A stretch of DNA of 64,000 nucleotides from Geoalkalibacter subterraneus (GTDB lineage Bacteria > Desulfobacterota > Desulfuromonadia > Desulfuromonadales > Geoalkalibacteraceae), in assembly GCF_000827125.1 (NCBI RefSeq), contig NZ_CP010311.1, positions 620,001 to 684,000 on the forward strand. The letters are read 5' to 3'. Numbering within the stretch: the stretch's first letter is position 1; the number at the start of each line of letters is the position of its first letter. Made by a program: the position numbers and the translations under genes. Positions 1 to 7,919 of this stretch are shown piece after piece. Under the pieces are notes generated by a model that did no database searches, was not told the origin of the DNA, and saw only the letters and a program-made list of their open reading frames with translations.

Positions 1-1533
1 GAAAAAGCGATGGTTGCCATCAAGGCTTTCGTGAACCGCTACGGTCGTCCCCCGCCCTTCGATCACTTCGAGAATCCGTTCATCCTTGAGAACTTCCTTT
101 ATGCCCCCCATGGCGAGGTATTTCGGGGCGTAGCAGTAAACGCCACTGTTCATCAGCTTGGTGTCCCAGGTCAACGTCTGCAGCAGTATTCCTGCGAGCA
201 CCGCTGTCGCTGCCGTTCCCCAACGCACAAGGGCGGGAAAGGGACGGAAGCGAAAAATCAGATAGAGGCCGAAAGCGGTATTGAGCAGAGCGAGAGCCTG
301 GATGCTTTCCAGCAGTCCCAGCGCCGGGACCAGAAAAAAACCGGCGGCAAGGCTGCCGAGCACCGCGCCGAGAGTATTGTGCAGAACCACCAGCCCCACG
401 CCCGCGCCGGTCTGCCGCTTGCCGGGATCAAGAATCGCCACCGCTGCGGGCAGCAGCGCGCCGGAAAGGATGGTCGGCGGTCCGACAATGCCGAAGGTGA
501 TCAAAAAGGATAGAAAAGACAGCAGCCACCAGCGTTCTGCAGAAACGTCATGGGCCCATTGAAAAGCCAGCGCCAGCTGATCGTAGAATGGCGCCATGAC
601 GGTCACAGTCAGGCCCATGCATAATGTCAGCAGGCAGAACAACCGTTTTTCATTCATGTCCGGTCTGGCCAGTCGCGCGTACAGTGCACCTCCCAGTGAA
701 ATCCCCACCAGAAACGCCGAGAGCATCATGGAAAAGGCATAGACCGTGTTGCCCAGGAAAAGCAGCAGAACTCGAGTCCAGAGCACCTCGTAGGCCAGAG
801 AGAAAAGACCGATCAGTGCAATGCCGACTAGAATCGGGCGGTGATGAGCTGCACGGGGCTGCCAGGAAGGCAGGCTGGTTGTGGGGAGCACCGGCGTTGG
901 ATCAGGCTGTTTTCGCGCAAGCAGATAGGCGGCCTCGGCGATCGCCAGGTTGAGAGCAACGGCCAGGTAGCCGGTCCATGACAAGCCCAATGCAGGGATC
1001 AGCCAGAAGCCGGCGGCAAGGGTGCCAAGTGTCGCACCCAGGGTGTTCATGGCGTAGAGGCGTCCGATCTGTCCGCCACATTTGCGGCGTGCAAACAGGC
1101 GGCACATGACCGGAAAGGTGCCGCCCATCAGAATAGCGGGCGGCAGCAGCAAAATGGCGCAGAAGAACAGGTGCAGGCTTTGAGTGAGCAGGGGAAGACC
1201 CGGCAGTACCTGAGCCCAGAAAATATAGATTGTCTCCACCAGCCGCAGAGTCGGGGGAAAAAGCAGGGCGGTGACAGCGATACCGACTTCAAGGACGGCA
1301 TAGGTGCGCAGCAGATTGACTCTGGGGTGAACCGTGTAGCGACCCAGCAGAAACGAACCCAATGCCAGCCCCGCCATGAAGGTCGCAGTGACGATGCTGA
1401 CAGCCCACATGGTGTTACCGAAAGTCAGGGAGAGGTACTTGCTCCACAGCACCTCGTACACCAGTGCGCAGAAGCCTGACAGGGCGAAGAGGATATAGAT
1501 CAGCTTTTTGCGGGAAGAAGAGAGTTCCGGCAT
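1..1533 (-). CDS. Membrane-embedded spermidine-synthase-like protein, partial (C-terminus off window)
   Basis: The frame is open from an ATG at 1533 to the left edge, so about 511 residues are visible and the C-terminus is missing. GGAGG lies 6-7 bases before the ATG. The protein opens with GFCALVYEVLWSKYLSLTFG, the usual first helix of the fused MFS-like/spermidine synthase family, and a second copy of this motif (LFSLAYEVLWTRVLLLFLG) lies near residue 230, so the membrane part is an internal duplication of helix bundles. The last visible residues (LEVIEGRGTTVAVHE) look like the start of a polyamine-synthase fold domain. A full-length relative lies at 9626-12064. It is the last visible gene of the leftward series starting at 7437. 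The substrate is unknown; family members are often annotated as spermidine synthases without biochemical support. Confidence 0.85.
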   Translation of the reverse strand, partial: MPELSSSRKKLIYILFALSGFCALVYEVLWSKYLSLTFGNTMWAVSIVTATFMAGLALGSFLLGRYTVHPRVNLLRTYAVLEVGIAVTALLFPPTLRLVETIYIFWAQVLPGLPLLTQSLHLFFCAILLLPPAILMGGTFPVMCRLFARRKCGGQIGRLYAMNTLGATLGTLAAGFWLIPALGLSWTGYLAVALNLAIAEAAYLLARKQPDPTPVLPTTSLPSWQPRAAHHRPILVGIALIGLFSLAYEVLWTRVLLLFLGNTVYAFSMMLSAFLVGISLGGALYARLARPDMNEKRLFCLLTLCMGLTVTVMAPFYDQLALAFQWAHDVSAERWWLLSFLSFLITFGIVGPPTILSGALLPAAVAILDPGKRQTGAGVGLVVLHNTLGAVLGSLAAGFFLVPALGLLESIQALALLNTAFGLYLIFRFRPFPALVRWGTAATAVLAGILLQTLTWDTKLMNSGVYCYAPKYLAMGGIKEVLKDERILEVIEGRGTTVAVHESLDGNHRFF

Positions 1534-1622
1534 CGGATGCCTCCGATGAGAGTTGATGGGCCGTTGTTCGCACCTTGTGCGCTTTAGGAGAATATGTGCG
1601 AATCGCGTGATTCTAGCATTGC

Positions 1623-2960
1623 CTATTCCTGAAAGACAAATGATTTCAAATCATTTTCAGTGAGTGTCGATATTCTGGAAAGCTGCTCTTCAGTCTCGGG
1701 ATAGTAGATGTCGGACCAGGGCAGACGTGCCAAGTCTTGGGCAAGATCCCGAAGAGGAGCGATCTGTTCAAGTTCAAACAGCAGGCCGATGCGCCGCATT
1801 CTGATCAATGGGTCGTTCGGCAGGGCCTTCTCCGCCAGTTCCTGCATCTGCAGGGCTTTTTCGAGACGCCCCGCATCGCGCGCGGTTGTAGCCAGCGGCA
1901 GATATTCGAGGGCATAGACCGAATCAAGGGAGACGGACCGTTCGAGGGCTGCAAGGGCCTGGTTCCCCTGTTTCACCGCTCGAAGAGCCCGGTAGCGGGC
2001 AAAATGAAAGGCGGCCTCGTTCGGATGTTCCTCGCACAGTTTCGTTAATTTTTCGGCGACGCGTTCGGTTTCGAGGAATGTGGCCAGATAGAGGGCCTGG
2101 GCCTGTTCGCGCCAGGGGGCGGGAAGGGGAGCATCAAGTTGCGCAGGGTTGTCCAGCCAGAACCTCAGGCGTTCGACGAGGAACCGAAGGTCGAGGGGCA
2201 CGCGCCCGCTGCGGTTGCCGGCGGTGAGGGTCGTGGCGAGAGTCTCCCACGATTTGTCTCGCACCTGGACCAGCATTTCCCGACCCAGGTCGTGAATGGG
2301 CGTTTTGACTTCGTTGCGGTAGAGCTCGCCAAAAAAACTCAGATCGAAATGGGTGATGACCAGCCCCTCAAGCCCAGGCAGTTGCTCAGGGTGGACGATG
2401 CGAAAAGGCACTCCGCCGGCAGTGCCGGCAAAGCCCTCGGAAGCAGCGTGCAGGGAGTGTCCTTCGCTTTCACTCAGGATCCCGGCCTCGGTCAGCTGTT
2501 GTCGCAGGGTGGCCAGATCAAGCTGATCGGGGTCATGGGCGGAGGGAATGACCCAGATCAGTTCCCGGAAAAATCCCGCCTGCAGTGCAAGCCTGACGCT
2601 CATGGAGGGAAAGAACAGCGGATCGGGACGGCCGGGAGCGGCATGATCCGCTATGTTCTCAGGGGGGCCGCTGCGAATCAGCTCCAGAGCTTCCCGTTCC
2701 AGCTCTTCAGGGATCGGCAGTAGAAAAGGATCCTGGGAAAACAGGACCAGCGTCGGGCGTTGCGCGACATGGGTGCGCCAGATAGGCAGAGCCTCGGCCG
2801 GATGCTCCACCCGGTGAACGGAGGAATCCTGAACGATCTGTGCTTGCCGTTTCTCAGCGTCCGCAGGAACGGCTACGGGAACTGGCGCAGGGCCTTGGGC
2901 CGAATCCTGGCAGGCGCAGAGAGCGAGCAGAAAAATCACAATTGCGATAGAGCGGAACAT
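1623..2960 (-). CDS. TPR-like lipoprotein, paralogue of the 31052-32404 protein
   Basis: The 445-residue product begins with a lipoprotein signal ending in the lipobox LCAC (Cys about residue 17). The middle part carries a conserved block (LPIWRTHVAQRPTLVLFSQ followed by DPFLLPIP) and reads like an alpha/beta domain rich in carboxylates. Residues about 300-420 are helical repeats with TPR character (EAAFHFARYRALRAVKQGNQ; ALEYLPLATTARDAG). The 450-residue protein encoded at 31052-32404 has the same layout and clear similarity (IPSAHDP versus FPSKVDP; HFDLSFFGELYRNE versus HIDLSFFRGLYENE), so these are paralogues at the two ends of the accessory region. It starts 3 bases after the polyferredoxin gene. 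Function is unknown; a periplasmic or outer-membrane scaffold is plausible. Confidence 0.8.
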   Translation of the reverse strand: MFRSIAIVIFLLALCACQDSAQGPAPVPVAVPADAEKRQAQIVQDSSVHRVEHPAEALPIWRTHVAQRPTLVLFSQDPFLLPIPEELEREALELIRSGPPENIADHAAPGRPDPLFFPSMSVRLALQAGFFRELIWVIPSAHDPDQLDLATLRQQLTEAGILSESEGHSLHAASEGFAGTAGGVPFRIVHPEQLPGLEGLVITHFDLSFFGELYRNEVKTPIHDLGREMLVQVRDKSWETLATTLTAGNRSGRVPLDLRFLVERLRFWLDNPAQLDAPLPAPWREQAQALYLATFLETERVAEKLTKLCEEHPNEAAFHFARYRALRAVKQGNQALAALERSVSLDSVYALEYLPLATTARDAGRLEKALQMQELAEKALPNDPLIRMRRIGLLFELEQIAPLRDLAQDLARLPWSDIYYPETEEQLSRISTLTENDLKSFVFQE

Positions 2961-2963
2961 AGC

Positions 2964-4475
2964 CTACCTCACGAAAAGCCAGCGGATTACCGTTGAGCCG
3001 TAGAGAGCGCTGAGCATGCCGACGGTGACCGCCATGGCGGTGACAAAACCCGGTGTCGAGGTGCCTGAGGGCAGGGCGCGCATGCAGCGGCGCACCGCCG
3101 GGAGGCACAGGGCCGCGCCGCCGAGCAGCAGCGTCATGATGACCCATTTGAGGGTGTCGAGTTGCAGCAGCAGCCCCGGAGAGGGCACTGTATGCATGAC
3201 GTTCATGGCCAGGTAGCTCTTCACCCCGCCGGGGTCGCGCAGCGCATAGGGCAGAAACCCCGCCTTGGCGTTGATTTTGACCACCGCCAGAATCAGGTGA
3301 ATGGTGAGCAGTAGCGGAATCAGCGGCAACGCCAGATGCCCCATGCGAGCCCAGAAGCCGATTTCCGCTATGGGCGCTGAGGTGGGGGCAGGGTGCGGAG
3401 GCGAGTTCTCGTCTGTCAGCGTCGTTATCCGCAGGTCGCTCAAGCGCCAGATTCCCCAGGCAGGAAGGAGCAGCAGCAGGGGAAAGATCACGGCGGCCCA
3501 CAGCGCCGCAAGCAGGTAATAACCCGTGCCTGTCCACCCCAGCAGCAGCGCGGCCTGCTCGGGCGCGGCCCACACCCATTGGCGCAGGTCGGGATAGACC
3601 TTGGTGAAATTGACGGTGAGAAGCCCCAGCAGGACGAGAAAGAACAGGGTCTCGGAGGGCGCCAGCGGCGCGCGGCCAAGATCGCCGAGCCAGGGCCTGC
3701 GCCCCATGGCGATGTTGTCGTTGTCGCAGTTGTGGGCGCAGTGCAGGCACAGGGTGCAGGCCGCCGCGTCGTTCATCTGCTCTGGCACCAGGTCGACGGG
3801 GCAGGTTTTGCGTTGCCCGTGCCAGAACAGCACCGCCGGACCCAACGCCAGCTTGCGCCACAAGGGCTTGCCGGAAATGCAGTTTTTTTCGCTGCAGGCT
3901 TCACAGGTCTCAGCGTTGCGAACCCGCAGGCTCCAAGGGGCAAGGCGCGCATAGAGGCCGAAAACGGCGCCCGCGGGGCACAGCAGGCGGCAGAAGGCGT
4001 GGCCGCGAAAAACAAGTCCGGCGAGCGCGGCCAGCAGCAGAAGCAGCGCCAGCAGGCGCGCCGTGAGGTCGGGGTGGCGGTGCAGCTCCAGAAAATAGAC
4101 TGCCAGCTGCAGCGCCAGCAGCGCCAGGGTCACGGGGATAAAGTTCTGCAGCCACCGGGGCAACGGGCGGTTGAATCCGAAGCGGTTGGCCAGCCCGTTG
4201 ATCCACCCCAGCGGACAAACTGTGCACCAGCCGCGACCGAACAACAGAGCGATAAATACGATTCCCATGATCCACCACACCCAGAACAGATGGGTGGTGA
4301 GGCTGGTGTACATCAGAGGGTCAGGCACCTTGACGCCGGGGATGGCGTGATGGTGCCAGCCGGCGGCGATCATAATCAGCACCACAGCCAGGCACAGCAA
4401 ACGTGCGATGCGCCAGGTCCATGGCGACCGCATGACCGGGCCGAGGAGAGGTGTGTTGAAGATGTTTTTCAGCAT
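2964..4475 (-). CDS. Polytopic membrane 4Fe-4S ferredoxin (NapH/NosR/CcoG-like)
   Basis: The 503-residue protein has about eight or nine hydrophobic helices and a Cys-rich core. Visible motifs are WCTVCPLGW near residue 87, FCRLLCPAG near residue 165, CEACSEKNC near 195, KTCPVDL near 225 and CTLCLHCAHNCD near 240. Pairs of CX2-3CP motifs inside a membrane protein followed by ferredoxin-like clusters are characteristic of the NapH, NosR C-terminal and CcoG group, which move electrons across or at the cytoplasmic membrane. Here it sits between exported lipoproteins and near a haem-binding lipoprotein, so it may feed electrons from the quinone pool or cytoplasm to the periplasmic components of this locus (inference). 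About 230 bases of repeat DNA separate it from the upstream HEAT gene. Confidence 0.85.
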   Translation of the reverse strand: MLKNIFNTPLLGPVMRSPWTWRIARLLCLAVVLIMIAAGWHHHAIPGVKVPDPLMYTSLTTHLFWVWWIMGIVFIALLFGRGWCTVCPLGWINGLANRFGFNRPLPRWLQNFIPVTLALLALQLAVYFLELHRHPDLTARLLALLLLLAALAGLVFRGHAFCRLLCPAGAVFGLYARLAPWSLRVRNAETCEACSEKNCISGKPLWRKLALGPAVLFWHGQRKTCPVDLVPEQMNDAAACTLCLHCAHNCDNDNIAMGRRPWLGDLGRAPLAPSETLFFLVLLGLLTVNFTKVYPDLRQWVWAAPEQAALLLGWTGTGYYLLAALWAAVIFPLLLLLPAWGIWRLSDLRITTLTDENSPPHPAPTSAPIAEIGFWARMGHLALPLIPLLLTIHLILAVVKINAKAGFLPYALRDPGGVKSYLAMNVMHTVPSPGLLLQLDTLKWVIMTLLLGGAALCLPAVRRCMRALPSGTSTPGFVTAMAVTVGMLSALYGSTVIRWLFVR

Positions 4476-4505
4476 GATATTTACGTCTCGTTAAGAGGCA
4501 TTTTT

Positions 4506-4695
4506 AACACGAAGGCACGAAGAAAAGCTTTAAGAGCGACAGGATTAACAGGATCTACAGGAATTTAAAAATTTCTGAGCATGTGTATTAATCCTGTCAT
4601 TCCTGTTGATCCTGTCAAAAGTGTTTTGATTCTTTTCTTATTTTTTTCTTGGTGTTCTTAGTGACTCCTTCGTGTCTTCGTGTTGAAAAGCTTTT
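4506..4695. repeat. Nested inverted repeat (CGAAGGCACGAAG / GACAGGATTAACAGG)
   Basis: The outer arms are about 4506-4530 (AACACGAAGGCACGAAG) and 4669-4685 (CTTCGTGTCTTCGTGTT). The inner arms are about 4538-4562 (GACAGGATTAACAGGAT) and 4592-4616 (its near complement). Together they fill almost the whole gap between the HEAT and polyferredoxin genes. It is not coding. Related CACGAAG text recurs at about 9400. It could fold into a long imperfect hairpin in the transcript. Confidence 0.7.
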
Positions 4696-4709
4696 ATGTC
4701 TGTCATCTC

Positions 4710-5615
4710 TCAGTGATACACATTATCCGGCGGCACCATCTCCCCTTTGGCGTTGCGGTAGAGGGTGCGCTGACCGGTGATCATTTCCAGTGAGCGGGCC
4801 GACCACTCGCGGACCACGGTCACTTCATCTTCCAGGGTTTGCCGCAGAGGCTGTTCAGCTTTTTGGGCGCCGAGGGGGCCCAGGGCCATGGCGGCGTTCA
4901 TGCGGACCTCCCAGTCCCCGTCTGTCAGTCCGGCAATAAGCGCGTCCGTGGCCTGCGGATCGCGCAGCTTGCCGAGGGCCAGCATGGTTTCAGCCCGGTG
5001 GTTCGCATGGGGTTGTTCGAGCAGCGCCTGGAGGGCGCGGCGATCGCCGATGTCGCCCAGGGCGTGGATGATGCCGCGGGCCATCTGCGGTGAGGCATGG
5101 GGCAGCGCCTCGATCAGGGCGGGGACCGCCGGTCGATGAATGCGCACCAGGGCGCGCACCGCCTGGCGGCGCACCTCGAAATTGGCGTCGTCAAGCGCAG
5201 CGATCAGGTTCCCGGTAAATGACGGATCATTGATCTTGCCCAGCGCCCAGGCCGCGACGTAGCGGCGCTCCAGGGCGGTATCGGCCAGGATTTGCGCAAT
5301 TCTGTCGGCCGCCTGTTGCGCGCCGAGGTTGCCGAGCGCGGCAATGGCCGCCTCGCGCCGGGCGGCGTCAGGGTCTTTGATCAACTCCATGAGAAAGGGC
5401 ACGGATGTTTCGCCCTGTTCCATCAACAGGTCATAGGCGCGTTCGCTGAGAACCGGATGCCCCAGCAGCTGCGCTGTTTTACGCAGCGCAGCTGCATCGC
5501 CCTGACGGGCCTGACGTTCCAGGTCGCTGAAGTCGAGGGGGGTGCGGTCGCTTTCGCATCCCGTCACCAACCCCATCAGAATGAAGAAAAATAAAAAAAG
5601 CAGAGCTCGTTTCAT
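4710..5615 (-). CDS. HEAT-repeat lipoprotein
   Basis: The 301-residue product has a lipoprotein signal with lipobox VTGC (Cys about residue 20). From about residue 70 to 285 it consists of roughly seven HEAT/PBS-lyase-type repeats, each with an A-x-x-A-L-G-x-L/I core (AAIAALGNLGAQQAADRI; AAWALGKINDP; AAMALGPLGAQKAEQPL). Such solenoids mediate protein-protein contacts; no catalytic residues are seen. The stop of the upstream gene and this start share a base at 5615, which points to translational coupling. In this context it is probably a periplasmic-side adaptor for the neighbouring redox and beta-sandwich lipoproteins (inference). Confidence 0.85.
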   Translation of the reverse strand: MKRALLFLFFFILMGLVTGCESDRTPLDFSDLERQARQGDAAALRKTAQLLGHPVLSERAYDLLMEQGETSVPFLMELIKDPDAARREAAIAALGNLGAQQAADRIAQILADTALERRYVAAWALGKINDPSFTGNLIAALDDANFEVRRQAVRALVRIHRPAVPALIEALPHASPQMARGIIHALGDIGDRRALQALLEQPHANHRAETMLALGKLRDPQATDALIAGLTDGDWEVRMNAAMALGPLGAQKAEQPLRQTLEDEVTVVREWSARSLEMITGQRTLYRNAKGEMVPPDNVYH

Positions 5616-6370
5616 TACCAGACCCGTGTGACGTAAATGTCGACGTTTTGGCGCTGCTCGCCTTCGCGCAGCACCACCGCGGAGGGTTCAATGGTACCCT
5701 GGTCGTAGCGGCCGTAGAGGTCGCCGATCTTGGGAGGCCCGCCGAATTTATCCCGCGCGGCGAGGTAGTAGGTGCCCCCCTCCGGCAGATGAATCAGATA
5801 GCGGCCGTCGGGGCCGGTTTTTTCCGAGACGAACTTGGGCCGCTCCGACATTTGCACATGGTCGTAGACGTGCACCCGTGTGCCTTCCACCGGTCGTCCC
5901 TCACTATCCAAAATGCGTCCGCTGAGGATCGTCTGCGTTAAATCCTGTTCTGCGGCCAACTGTTTATCGTCGCCGACTTTAAGCGGCGCTTCCACCGCGA
6001 CCTGCGTCACCCCCCCGCGGACTGTGAGAGTCAGGAACTCGCTGCGATGGTCGCCGGTCACCACCGGCCCGGAAGATTCGCCGTTGGCGCGTTTGCGCAC
6101 CACTCCAATATAGTCGCCCTCGGGCAGGCTTAAACTGAAACGTCCGTCGCTGTCGCTGGCGGCGGAAACCGCAAATGCGGGGCCATACAGATCCATCCCC
6201 TCCTGGTAGACGTAGAGATAGGCGTCGGCCAGCGGCGCCGTAACCCGCCCCTCGACGACAGCAAGCCATTCGCCCGCCGTTTCGGAATCGGACGGCGCCT
6301 GATTACACGACACTATAAAACAGAGCAGAAACGCTCCAATAAAAATCCGCAGATATCTTTTCCCTATCAT
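5615..6370 (-). CDS. Two-domain carboxypeptidase-regulatory-like lipoprotein
   Basis: The 251-residue product has a signal with lipobox IVSC (Cys about residue 22). Two beta-sandwich domains follow, each of the type G-x-V/I...G..A..YVY...T...D.DGRF.L.LP.G.Y...ARD: first EGRVTAPLADAYLYVY at about residue 40, then SGRILDSEGRPVEGTRVHVY at about residue 150. They correspond to domains 2 and 3 of the three-domain proteins at 12061, 14439, 16821 and 29066, so this is a shorter family member. It overlaps the HEAT gene by one base. The fold is that of CarboxypepD_reg/transthyretin-like domains, usually structural or adhesive. Confidence 0.8.
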   Translation of the reverse strand: MIGKRYLRIFIGAFLLCFIVSCNQAPSDSETAGEWLAVVEGRVTAPLADAYLYVYQEGMDLYGPAFAVSAASDSDGRFSLSLPEGDYIGVVRKRANGESSGPVVTGDHRSEFLTLTVRGGVTQVAVEAPLKVGDDKQLAAEQDLTQTILSGRILDSEGRPVEGTRVHVYDHVQMSERPKFVSEKTGPDGRYLIHLPEGGTYYLAARDKFGGPPKIGDLYGRYDQGTIEPSAVVLREGEQRQNVDIYVTRVW

Positions 6371-6372
6371 AT

Positions 6373-6415
6373 TTCTCTCCGTCTTCGATTTTCTCTCTCC
6401 GTCTCTGCGTTAAAA
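6373..6415. repeat. Left arm of an inverted repeat flanking the EB_dh-like gene
   Basis: This stretch ends in CCGTCTCTGCGTTAAAA. Its approximate reverse complement lies at 7461-7505 (TTTTAACGCAGAGTCGCTGAG and onward), so the gene at 6418-7437 is bracketed by opposed copies of the AACGCAGAG-type repeat. This may be chance placement of a dispersed repeat or a trace of mobilisation. Confidence 0.55.
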
Positions 6416-6417
6416 TA

Positions 6418-7437
6418 TCACTCCAGCAGCACCAAAGTTTCCCGCAGAGTCGAAGCATAATGCTCGCTCAAGGTGTGATCCATGACCGCAAGACCGAAAT
6501 GGGTCGCGTTTCCCTCCCCGGGCAGAAAAGATCGATCAAGAGGATCGACGCTGATCCGATTTCGTCTCAGGGTCAGAACCCAGCGCCCGTTCTCGTGCCG
6601 ACTGTGCGCGCTGACATCGGCGCGGCTGCCGTGAGGAGGTGAAACCAGGTACCCCGGCGCCAGAGTGCCCGGCGCGTAAAATCTGCCGCCGGGCGGTCGA
6701 CCGTCGGCATCGACGAGGGGGCGGTCCTGCTCGCCGAAAGGAGCGTCCGTTGAGTTCTGAAGGCTGGCCATGCGCGAATTTCTGCTGAAGATTTCTCCGG
6801 GTAGGTCGCCGTGCATCCCTTCTTCGTCGATGCGGCGGTCATCGGCGAACCCCAGACGCGCCGTAAGATCGGCCTGCCAGGACCACAGGTCAAGCACTTT
6901 GTCGGGACTTGCAAGCTTCATGCGGTGACCGGCATGAAAGCCGCTGCCTGATACTCCGAAGTCATCGATATGACAGGAGCGCGCACAGGTAAAGTCAGAA
7001 AATTGTGCCGGATCGGCCCAGATCAGGCCGAGACCATCCTGCAAACGTGGTTCGTTGTTCCACTTCTCGCCGTCGAAGATCCAGGGGTTGAGAGCGGTGT
7101 CTGCAGTGGGGTCGCGCCAGACGAGACGCAGATAAAGGTCCGTTTCCGTATAGAAGGCTTTCATTTCCACCCGGATCGGGTCAGGCAGCTGCCCGCCGTG
7201 ATGACAGGAGGGGGTGGACGTATGAACGGTGTCCTCGTTGATATCAGGCAGAGGATTCTCCTTGTGCGGTCTCCCTCCGCGCACCGTGACCGTGCGGGGA
7301 AGCGTTCTCTGCCAGTCCGTCTCGCTCGGTGGTTTTTCGAGCTTCAGGGCATAGAGCCGGTCGGCGGGTATCTCGCGACATGAGGAGATAAGGGTTAAGG
7401 CAGAAAAAAAGGTCAGGATGACACGGTGAAGGTTCAT
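6418..7437 (-). CDS. Ethylbenzene-dehydrogenase-like haem-binding lipoprotein
   Basis: The ATG at 7437 gives 339 residues with a signal ending in lipobox LISSC; a longer frame to 7512 would only add repeat-derived sequence. The body has the EB_dh (cytochrome b-like, gamma-subunit) pattern: YTETDLYLRLVWRDPTADTA, then FDGEKWNNEPRLQDGLGLIW, then DLWSWQADLTARLGFADDRR, and a C-terminal GRWVLTLRRN strand with FGLAVMDH. Two Cys/His sites stand out: STPSCHHGG near residue 65, and FTCARSCHID near residue 135, which has CX3CH spacing and could bind haem c covalently. It heads the leftward series and probably passes electrons between periplasmic partners (inference). Confidence 0.75.
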   Translation of the reverse strand: MNLHRVILTFFSALTLISSCREIPADRLYALKLEKPPSETDWQRTLPRTVTVRGGRPHKENPLPDINEDTVHTSTPSCHHGGQLPDPIRVEMKAFYTETDLYLRLVWRDPTADTALNPWIFDGEKWNNEPRLQDGLGLIWADPAQFSDFTCARSCHIDDFGVSGSGFHAGHRMKLASPDKVLDLWSWQADLTARLGFADDRRIDEEGMHGDLPGEIFSRNSRMASLQNSTDAPFGEQDRPLVDADGRPPGGRFYAPGTLAPGYLVSPPHGSRADVSAHSRHENGRWVLTLRRNRISVDPLDRSFLPGEGNATHFGLAVMDHTLSEHYASTLRETLVLLE

Positions 7438-7460
7438 TTTGTCCTTTAGTGAAAGCGCTT

Positions 7461-7505
7461 TTTTAACGCAGAGTCGCTGAGAAAAAGACAGAGTACGGAG
7501 AGAGA
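7461..7505. repeat. Right arm of an inverted repeat flanking the EB_dh-like gene
   Basis: This is the AACGCAGAGTCGCTGAG-type sequence, approximately complementary to 6373-6415. The same motif family recurs at 41550-41676 next to dapB. Confidence 0.55.
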
Positions 7506-7717
7506 CCCTCATTTTGGTTGGTCCTTCAACTGTCGAATGTCTATTTTATTGGCAACACAGATCAATATGATAACATTAATCAAACAGCAAAGAGCATACC
7601 AGCCGAAAAAATATATAGGTCAGGGTGCGTTGTAGAGGGTATCGATAAAAAACTGTGTGCAAGGCAGATTTGATGTCGGAATTTTGTCTCGGATAACTGA
7701 AAATCAGAAGTGAAAAG

Positions 7718-7733
7718 CGGCTTGTATTTTGCA
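7718..7733 (+). promoter_or_regulatory. Sigma-54-type (-24/-12) promoter candidate
   Basis: The sequence CGGCTTGTATTTTGCA matches the TGGCACG-N4-TTGCW consensus in spacing and in the invariant GG and GC doublets. Transcription would start near 7745, leaving about 170 bases of leader before the FG-GAP gene. The promoter at 19024-19039 is nearly identical (GGCTTG-TAAG-TTGCA), which strengthens both calls. No enhancer-binding regulator is encoded nearby. Confidence 0.6.
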
Positions 7734-7802
7734 TTTTCTTGCAGAAGATTCATGGTTTTTTATTCACTCTTTACCGTGAAGGATTCCAACGGGAGAGGAT
7801 AA

Positions 7803-7859
7803 ATGGTAAATGCTCGCTTCGACGGTGCTTTTCTGAGAAGATACTCGGCGGAAGATTGA
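7803..7859 (+). CDS. Possible 18-residue leader peptide
   Basis: An ATG at 7803 preceded by GGGAGAGGATAA opens an 18-codon frame (MVNARFDGAFLRRYSAED) ending in TGA at 7857-7859. It lies downstream of the -24/-12 promoter and about 60 bases before the FG-GAP gene. The ribosome-binding sequence is good, but the frame is too short for codon statistics, so it may be fortuitous. Confidence 0.2.
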   Translation: MVNARFDGAFLRRYSAED

Positions 7860-7919
7860 TCTGACCAATCTTTCATCCGGTGATTTAGCGAGCTTGATCG
7901 GTTAAAAGGAGATATGGCC

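Larger units (their letters stand above)
7438..7913. other. Divergent intergenic control region of the accessory locus
   Basis: These 476 bases separate the leftward series from the rightward one. They hold one arm of a dispersed inverted repeat (7461-7505), an A/T-rich central part, a -24/-12 promoter candidate at 7718-7733 facing right, and a possible 18-codon leader at 7803-7859. I looked for a leftward -24/-12 element and for a GEMM (c-di-GMP) riboswitch and saw neither. The promoter of the leftward series is therefore not identified. Confidence 0.6.

Noticed and set aside
3393-4568. 391-codon plus-strand frame opposite the polyferredoxin
   Set aside because: Gln/Arg/Gly-rich shadow; the minus strand has clear ferredoxin motifs and membrane helices.
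7438-7700. Leftward -24/-12 promoter for the 7437-to-1 series
   Set aside because: No GG/GC pair with the right spacing was found on the minus strand; candidates such as near 7663 (TGCAAGGCAG) fail on the -24 element.
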